DNA from: Fodinibacter sp963695175
Lineage (GTDB): Bacteria > Actinomycetota > Actinomycetes > Actinomycetales > Dermatophilaceae
Assembly: GCA_963695175.1 (NCBI GenBank)
Contig: CAVOGG010000004.1
Location: 868,001-932,000, forward strand
Length of the DNA stretch: 64,000 bases
Direction of reading: 5' to 3'
In this document: in pieces, positions 60,520 to 64,000 of the stretch
Layout of the letters: the number at the start of each line of letters is the position of its first letter
How positions within the stretch are numbered: position 1 is the stretch's first letter
The notes under the pieces: generated by a model
Seen by the model: only the letters and a program-made list of their open reading frames with translations
The model's database searches: none
What the model was told of the DNA's origin: nothing
Made by a program: the position numbers and the translations under genes

Positions 60520-60831
60520 ATGACCCCGGAAGAGATCGTGACCCGGGTCGGTGACCAGCTCGGCATCCGCCGGGTCTTCGGTGAGCCCGTCGAGCGCGAC
60601 GGCCTCGTGGTGATCCCGGTCGCCGTGGCGATCGGCGGCGGGGGTGGCGGAAACGCCCCGGACGAGCAGGGCAGCGGCGCCGGCTTCGGCGGCATGGTCC
60701 GGGGGATCGGCGTGTACGCCATCAGCAACGGCCAGGTCCGCTTCATCCCGGCGATCGACGCGACGGCGCTCGCCGCGATGGGAGTGGTCCTGGCGGGGCT
60801 CGCGCTGCGGGCGAGGCGACGCCGGCGGTGA
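60520..60831 (+). CDS. GerW/YtfJ-like protein
   Basis: 103 residues from ATG 60520 (GGAGG seven bases upstream). The pattern GEPVERDGLVVIPVAVAIGG, a Gly-rich loop, then a short hydrophobic C-terminal segment with RARRRRR is that of GerW/YtfJ-family proteins, named from Bacillus spore genes but found in non-sporing actinobacteria. The C-terminal helix plus basic tail suggests membrane attachment. It follows rnj by 86 bases; possible co-transcription. Confidence 0.85.
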   Translation: MTPEEIVTRVGDQLGIRRVFGEPVERDGLVVIPVAVAIGGGGGGNAPDEQGSGAGFGGMVRGIGVYAISNGQVRFIPAIDATALAAMGVVLAGLALRARRRRR

Positions 60832-60933
60832 GTGCGGGCGCCGGTGGCCAACGGCTCAGTGAGCGTCAACCGCCGCGCAGAGCCGTCACCGCGCGGGTCG
60901 TGCACCGCCGCGCCACCCGGCGCGGGTGAGGCA

Positions 60934-60952
60934 CCGCCGGCCGGACCGGCGG
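60934..60952. terminator. Possible short hairpin
   Basis: CCGCCGG and CCGGCGG form a 7-bp stem with a 5-base loop between the GerW-like gene and the next gene; weak but in a suitable place. Confidence 0.35.
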
Positions 60953-61026
60953 AACACTGAGACGCCCGCGGAAGCGACCGGGGCGGAAGGTGGTTCGGTG
61001 ATGCCCTGCTCCGCAGGTGACCCGCG

Positions 61027-63000
61027 ATGAGGCTGTCGGCGGGGCCGCTGCCCACGGACATCGGGGTCCAGGTGGGTCTCGTCGTCGCCGCGGCCAAGGT
61101 TCCCGAGAGCTTCGCTCCCGGACTGGCCGCGCGCAGCGCCGTCGACCAGGGCCTGGTCACGGGCCTGTCGACCGGGGTGCACTACCTGCTCGCCCTCGGC
61201 ACCCAGGATGCGCTCCAGGCGGCGGCCGCCGGGCTGGCTCGCGCTCCTGCGGCCGATCGGTGGGGCGACCCGGCATCCCGTCGGCGGACCCTGGCGTTGG
61301 CGCTGGACGTGGCCGCCGTCCCGGTCGGCCTGGCGCTGCGGCGGTTCCTGCCGTCGCACCCCGGCGAGGCCATGGCCCGCGGCTGGGTGCGCCAGGCCGG
61401 ATGGCGGGCGGCCACGACGGGGATCGCGGCGGTGAGCCTCGAGGCGGCGCGGGTGGGGCTGCGCGCCATCGACGACCGGGTGGGCGCCGACGGACGGGTG
61501 GCGGCGCTGCCGGTGGCCGTGCCGCTGGGACTGACCATCGCCTTCGTGGTCGACCGACAGCGCGGCGTACCCGACGACGACGCGACCGGCCAACCCTCGA
61601 CGCCGCCCCTGGCGCGGTCGGCCCTCGTGGCCGCAGGGGTGGAGGGCGGGCTCGTCGCGGTCGCGTACGCCGAACACCTGCTGGCCTCGGCGGCCGGTCG
61701 GCGGCTTGCGGAGGTGCTCCCCGGTGGGCCGCACCTGTGGCGGTTCGTGGCGCACGGAGCGTGCCTCGGGCTGGTCGCCGTGACCGCGACGAACGTCTGG
61801 GAGCGGGCGATGCGCGGCATCGAGGCCGGGGCGGATGCCGAGGAACCGGTGTTCGGTGGTGACGAGGGCAGCCACTGGACCGGCCCCACGCTCAGCGGCG
61901 GTCCGGGGAGCCTGGTGCCGTGGAGCACGCTCGGCAAGGAGGGCCGCCGCCACATGCTCACCCACGTGCGTCCGGCCCCGGCGCCGGACCGACCGGCCGG
62001 CTTCCCCGACCTGCCCGACCTGTCCATCGAGACGGTGATGGCCGAACCGGCCGTGGCCACCCCGGTGCAGGTCTACGTCGGGCTCGACAGCGCCCCCACC
62101 GTCCGGGAACGGGTCGACCTGGCCCTGGCGGAGATGGAGCGCACCGGCGCCTTCGACCGGTCGCTACTCGTGCTGGTCTCACCGACCGGCCTGGGCTACG
62201 TCAACTACGTCGCCCTCGCGGCGGCCCAGTACCTGGCCCGCGGAGACATCGCCTCGGTGACGATGCAGTACTCGCGGCGGCCCTCCCCGCTGTCGCTCGG
62301 ACGGGTGGGGCAGGCCCGCGAGCAGAACCGGCTGCTGTGGCTGCGCATCATCGAACGGCTCCGGCGCCGCGAGGGCCCCCGGCCACGGGTCGTCCTGTTC
62401 GGCGAGAGCCTGGGCGCGCACACCAGCCAGGACGTCTTCCTGCACTGGGGCACCCTCGGCCTGCGGGCGCTCGGCATCGACCGGGCCCTGTGGATCGGCA
62501 CCCCGTACGGCAGCGGGTGGATGCACGAGGTCACCGGCCCGGACCGCCTCGACGTCGACCGGGACAGCGTCGCCGTGGTGAACGACATCAGCCAGCTCCG
62601 CGCGGTCACGCAGGAGCGGGGGTCGCTCCCGCCGTACGTCATGCTCAGCCACGACAACGACGGGGTCACCAAGTTCGGCCCCGACCTGTTGACGACCGCA
62701 CCCGCCTGGCTCGGACCGCAGCGGCCGAGCACCGAGCACGTCGACGGGGCGAGCCCCCGCGGCATCCCGGGGCACCTGCGCTGGCGGCCGGTGACGACCT
62801 TCTTCCAGACCCTGTTCGACGTCAAGAACGCGCAGGTGCCCGGCACCTACCAGGCGTCGGGCCACGACTACCGTCCCGACCTGCCCCGCTTCGTCAGCGA
62901 GGTCTACGGCCTGCCCGCGTCCGAGGAGCAGCTGGCCCGGGTCGAGGCGGCGGTCCGGCACCGGGAAGAGGTCCGGTGGCAGGTGTTCCAGGAGGACTGA
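61027..63000 (+). CDS. Abhydrolase_9 membrane hydrolase
   Basis: 657 residues from ATG 61027 (AGGTGA upstream). Residues ~1-290 contain several hydrophobic segments (for example around 13-30, 97-110, 160-180, 240-265) matching the membrane N-terminal part of this actinobacterial family; residues ~340-640 are the hydrolase part with VLFGESLGAHTSQD, whose Ser is the likely nucleophile, and NDGVTKFGPDLL and ASGHDYRPD near the end for acid and His. Substrate unknown; family members sit in the membrane with the active domain on one side. Ends exactly before the 60-bp palindrome. Confidence 0.9.
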   Translation: MRLSAGPLPTDIGVQVGLVVAAAKVPESFAPGLAARSAVDQGLVTGLSTGVHYLLALGTQDALQAAAAGLARAPAADRWGDPASRRRTLALALDVAAVPVGLALRRFLPSHPGEAMARGWVRQAGWRAATTGIAAVSLEAARVGLRAIDDRVGADGRVAALPVAVPLGLTIAFVVDRQRGVPDDDATGQPSTPPLARSALVAAGVEGGLVAVAYAEHLLASAAGRRLAEVLPGGPHLWRFVAHGACLGLVAVTATNVWERAMRGIEAGADAEEPVFGGDEGSHWTGPTLSGGPGSLVPWSTLGKEGRRHMLTHVRPAPAPDRPAGFPDLPDLSIETVMAEPAVATPVQVYVGLDSAPTVRERVDLALAEMERTGAFDRSLLVLVSPTGLGYVNYVALAAAQYLARGDIASVTMQYSRRPSPLSLGRVGQAREQNRLLWLRIIERLRRREGPRPRVVLFGESLGAHTSQDVFLHWGTLGLRALGIDRALWIGTPYGSGWMHEVTGPDRLDVDRDSVAVVNDISQLRAVTQERGSLPPYVMLSHDNDGVTKFGPDLLTTAPAWLGPQRPSTEHVDGASPRGIPGHLRWRPVTTFFQTLFDVKNAQVPGTYQASGHDYRPDLPRFVSEVYGLPASEEQLARVEAAVRHREEVRWQVFQED

Positions 63001-63005
63001 GCGAG

Positions 63006-63065
63006 TCGAGTGAGCAGGACATGCCCGGGATCCGTGGCCGCTCCCAGCGTGTCCTGCTCACTCGA
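63006..63065 (+). repeat. 60-bp palindromic dispersed element, copy 2
   Basis: Perfect 16-bp arms TCGAGTGAGCAGGACA (63006-63021) and its complement (63050-63065), 28-base centre. It sits between two convergent genes and contains the stop codon of the minus-strand CPBP gene (63058-63060), so it can act as a shared terminator. 52 of 60 bases match copy 1 at 16188-16247 in the opposite orientation. Confidence 0.9.
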
Positions 63066-63774
63066 CGGGGGCTGGCCCCTCGGCAGACCACCGCCAGGCC
63101 AGCGCGGCGGCGACGACGCCCAGCCCGTTGGTCGCCCAGTGCAGCAGCCCGGGGGCGAGCAGGCTCCCGCTCACGTCACGCAGCACGCCGAACACGACAC
63201 CGGCCAGCGCCGTGAACGCCACCGTCCCGGCCACCTGACGCACGAGGTCGGCGCGCGGCACCCGACCGGACGGCGAGTTCTCACGGGCCCCGTCGATGGC
63301 GGGCAGGACGTGCCAGAACCCGAACAGCACTGCCGACGCGCCGGTCGCCCAGAGCGCACCGTAGGCGACGTCGAACAGCCCCCACAGCACGCCCCGGAAC
63401 GCGACCTCCTCGAAGACGACCGTCCCCAGCGGCACGACCAGGCCGGCACGCACGATCGTCGACCTCGCCCCGACCCGGTGCCTGGCGTCGCGGAACAGCC
63501 CACGCGTCGCCGGTAGTGCGAGGCCGACCGCGTACACCAGCGTCACGCCTGCCACCGCGGCACCACCCCACACCAGGCCCTGCACCACCGCCCCCGACCC
63601 GAGCCCAAGCTGCGCCCAGGAGAGGCCGGCCGCCCGCCCGACGAGCAGCAGCACGGCCGCGGCCACCGGCCCCGTGACGGGTTGCCAGCGGTCGGGGCCG
63701 ACGTGCACCCACACGTTCGCCCCGACCATCACGGCCAGGCACACGGCCAGGGCGACGAGCTGGCCGCTGTTCAC
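63058..63774 (-). CDS. CPBP-family intramembrane metalloprotease
   Basis: 238 residues, about seven hydrophobic helices. The CAAX-protease/bacteriocin-processing motifs are complete: Glu122-Glu123-x-x-x-Arg127 in FEEVAFRG, His155 in GFWHVLPA and the final H-x-x-x-N in LHWATNGLG. Family roles include protein maturation, bacteriocin immunity and regulation; none can be chosen here. GTG 63774 overlaps the stop of the upstream luciferase-like gene (GTGA), so they are co-translated. Confidence 0.93.
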   Translation of the reverse strand: MNSGQLVALAVCLAVMVGANVWVHVGPDRWQPVTGPVAAAVLLLVGRAAGLSWAQLGLGSGAVVQGLVWGGAAVAGVTLVYAVGLALPATRGLFRDARHRVGARSTIVRAGLVVPLGTVVFEEVAFRGVLWGLFDVAYGALWATGASAVLFGFWHVLPAIDGARENSPSGRVPRADLVRQVAGTVAFTALAGVVFGVLRDVSGSLLAPGLLHWATNGLGVVAAALAWRWSAEGPAPVE

Positions 63775-64000
63775 GCGTTGAGCCCGGCCAGCGCGAGGAC
63801 CGCCTCCGGGCCGTCGAGGTCGCGGGTGCTGAGGAAGACCGTCGAGACGCCCAGCTCGGCGAGTGCGGCGTGCCGGTCGCGGTGCTCCGACACGGTGCCC
63901 GCATGGGCACGAGCCGCGAACGCCGGTGCGGCAGTGCGGCCCCGCAACCGCTCGACTCGCGCCCAGACGTCATCCCGGTCGCGTCCGACGACCGGCAGGT
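63771..64000 (-). CDS. Luciferase-like (LLM, F420-type) oxidoreductase, partial
   Basis: C-terminal 75 residues, cut by the window edge. The pattern GRDRDDVWARVERLRGRTAA, then GTVSEHRDRHAALAELGVST and VFLSTRDLDGPEAVLALAG is the end of an LLM-class flavin/F420-dependent oxidoreductase barrel. Overlaps the CPBP protease start by four bases, forming an operon. Confidence 0.8.
   Translation of the reverse strand, partial: LPVVGRDRDDVWARVERLRGRTAAPAFAARAHAGTVSEHRDRHAALAELGVSTVFLSTRDLDGPEAVLALAGLNA

Overview
The window is high-GC DNA with strong G/C third-position bias, many GTG starts, several apparently leaderless genes and long stop-free shadow frames opposite real genes. This is a typical actinobacterium. 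The mix of genes (GerW-like protein next to RNase J, cobalamin-independent MetE-like core protein, ROK regulator beside xylA, Abhydrolase_9 membrane hydrolase) fits Micrococcales, perhaps an Intrasporangiaceae-like genus. That placement is inference; no rRNA, tRNA or other marker gene was found here.

Region 1 (1 to about 23.5 kb) is patchy and looks like accessory DNA. It has many small orphan genes, single enzymes (two SDR/aminoglycoside-kinase-type genes, a DUF2071 protein, a DHFR-fold protein, a GNAT acetyltransferase), a decayed IS110 transposase (about 5.5-5.9 kb), a broken nucleotidyltransferase (9.8-10.3 kb) and three separate decayed copies of the 5' end of a tyrosine-recombinase gene (10.58, 16.0 and 18.6 kb). 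Inside it sit solid units: a large zinc-ribbon/adenylate-cyclase/ATPase regulator (6.25-9.8 kb), a methionine-salvage operon mtnC-mtnB-mtnD (12.7 to 10.7 kb, minus strand), a protein with four tandem cold-shock domains (13.3-14.3 kb), an anchored surface protein with three repeats (14.5-15.7 kb) and two small secreted proteins (18.9-19.9 kb), one of them made of 51-bp tandem repeats.

Region 2 (23.5-33 kb) carries an ArsR-type regulator coupled to a SRPBCC protein with a nearly perfect operator palindrome, then hydrolases and peptidases: a metallo-beta-lactamase-fold enzyme, an S51 peptidase, an M55 D-aminopeptidase and a 1268-residue secreted subtilase. Region 3 (32.5-36 kb) is a TetR regulator divergent from a hydrolase-SDR-hydrolase operon, with a palindromic operator between them.

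Region 4 (36-46.5 kb) is metabolic: a core MetE-like protein, a secreted Asp-box beta-propeller protein, xylose isomerase divergent from its ROK regulator with both promoters visible, a P-type cation ATPase and glucose-6-phosphate dehydrogenase. Region 5 (46.6-57.4 kb) is a single gene for a 3593-residue secreted protein whose last 40 percent is RTX-like calcium-binding beta-roll. Region 6 (57.7-64 kb) has the peroxide-defence pair ohr/ohrR around overlapping palindromes, RNase J with a probable leaderless leader ORF, a GerW-like protein, an Abhydrolase_9 membrane hydrolase and a CPBP protease coupled to a luciferase-like oxidoreductase.

The strongest unexplained signals are: a 60-bp palindromic element present twice, 47 kb apart; the three integrase remnants; a short motif around ATGCCGC that recurs between genes in the first 20 kb; the four-domain cold-shock protein; and the short ORF coupled to RNase J. 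No CRISPR array, prophage, tRNA or rRNA gene was seen.
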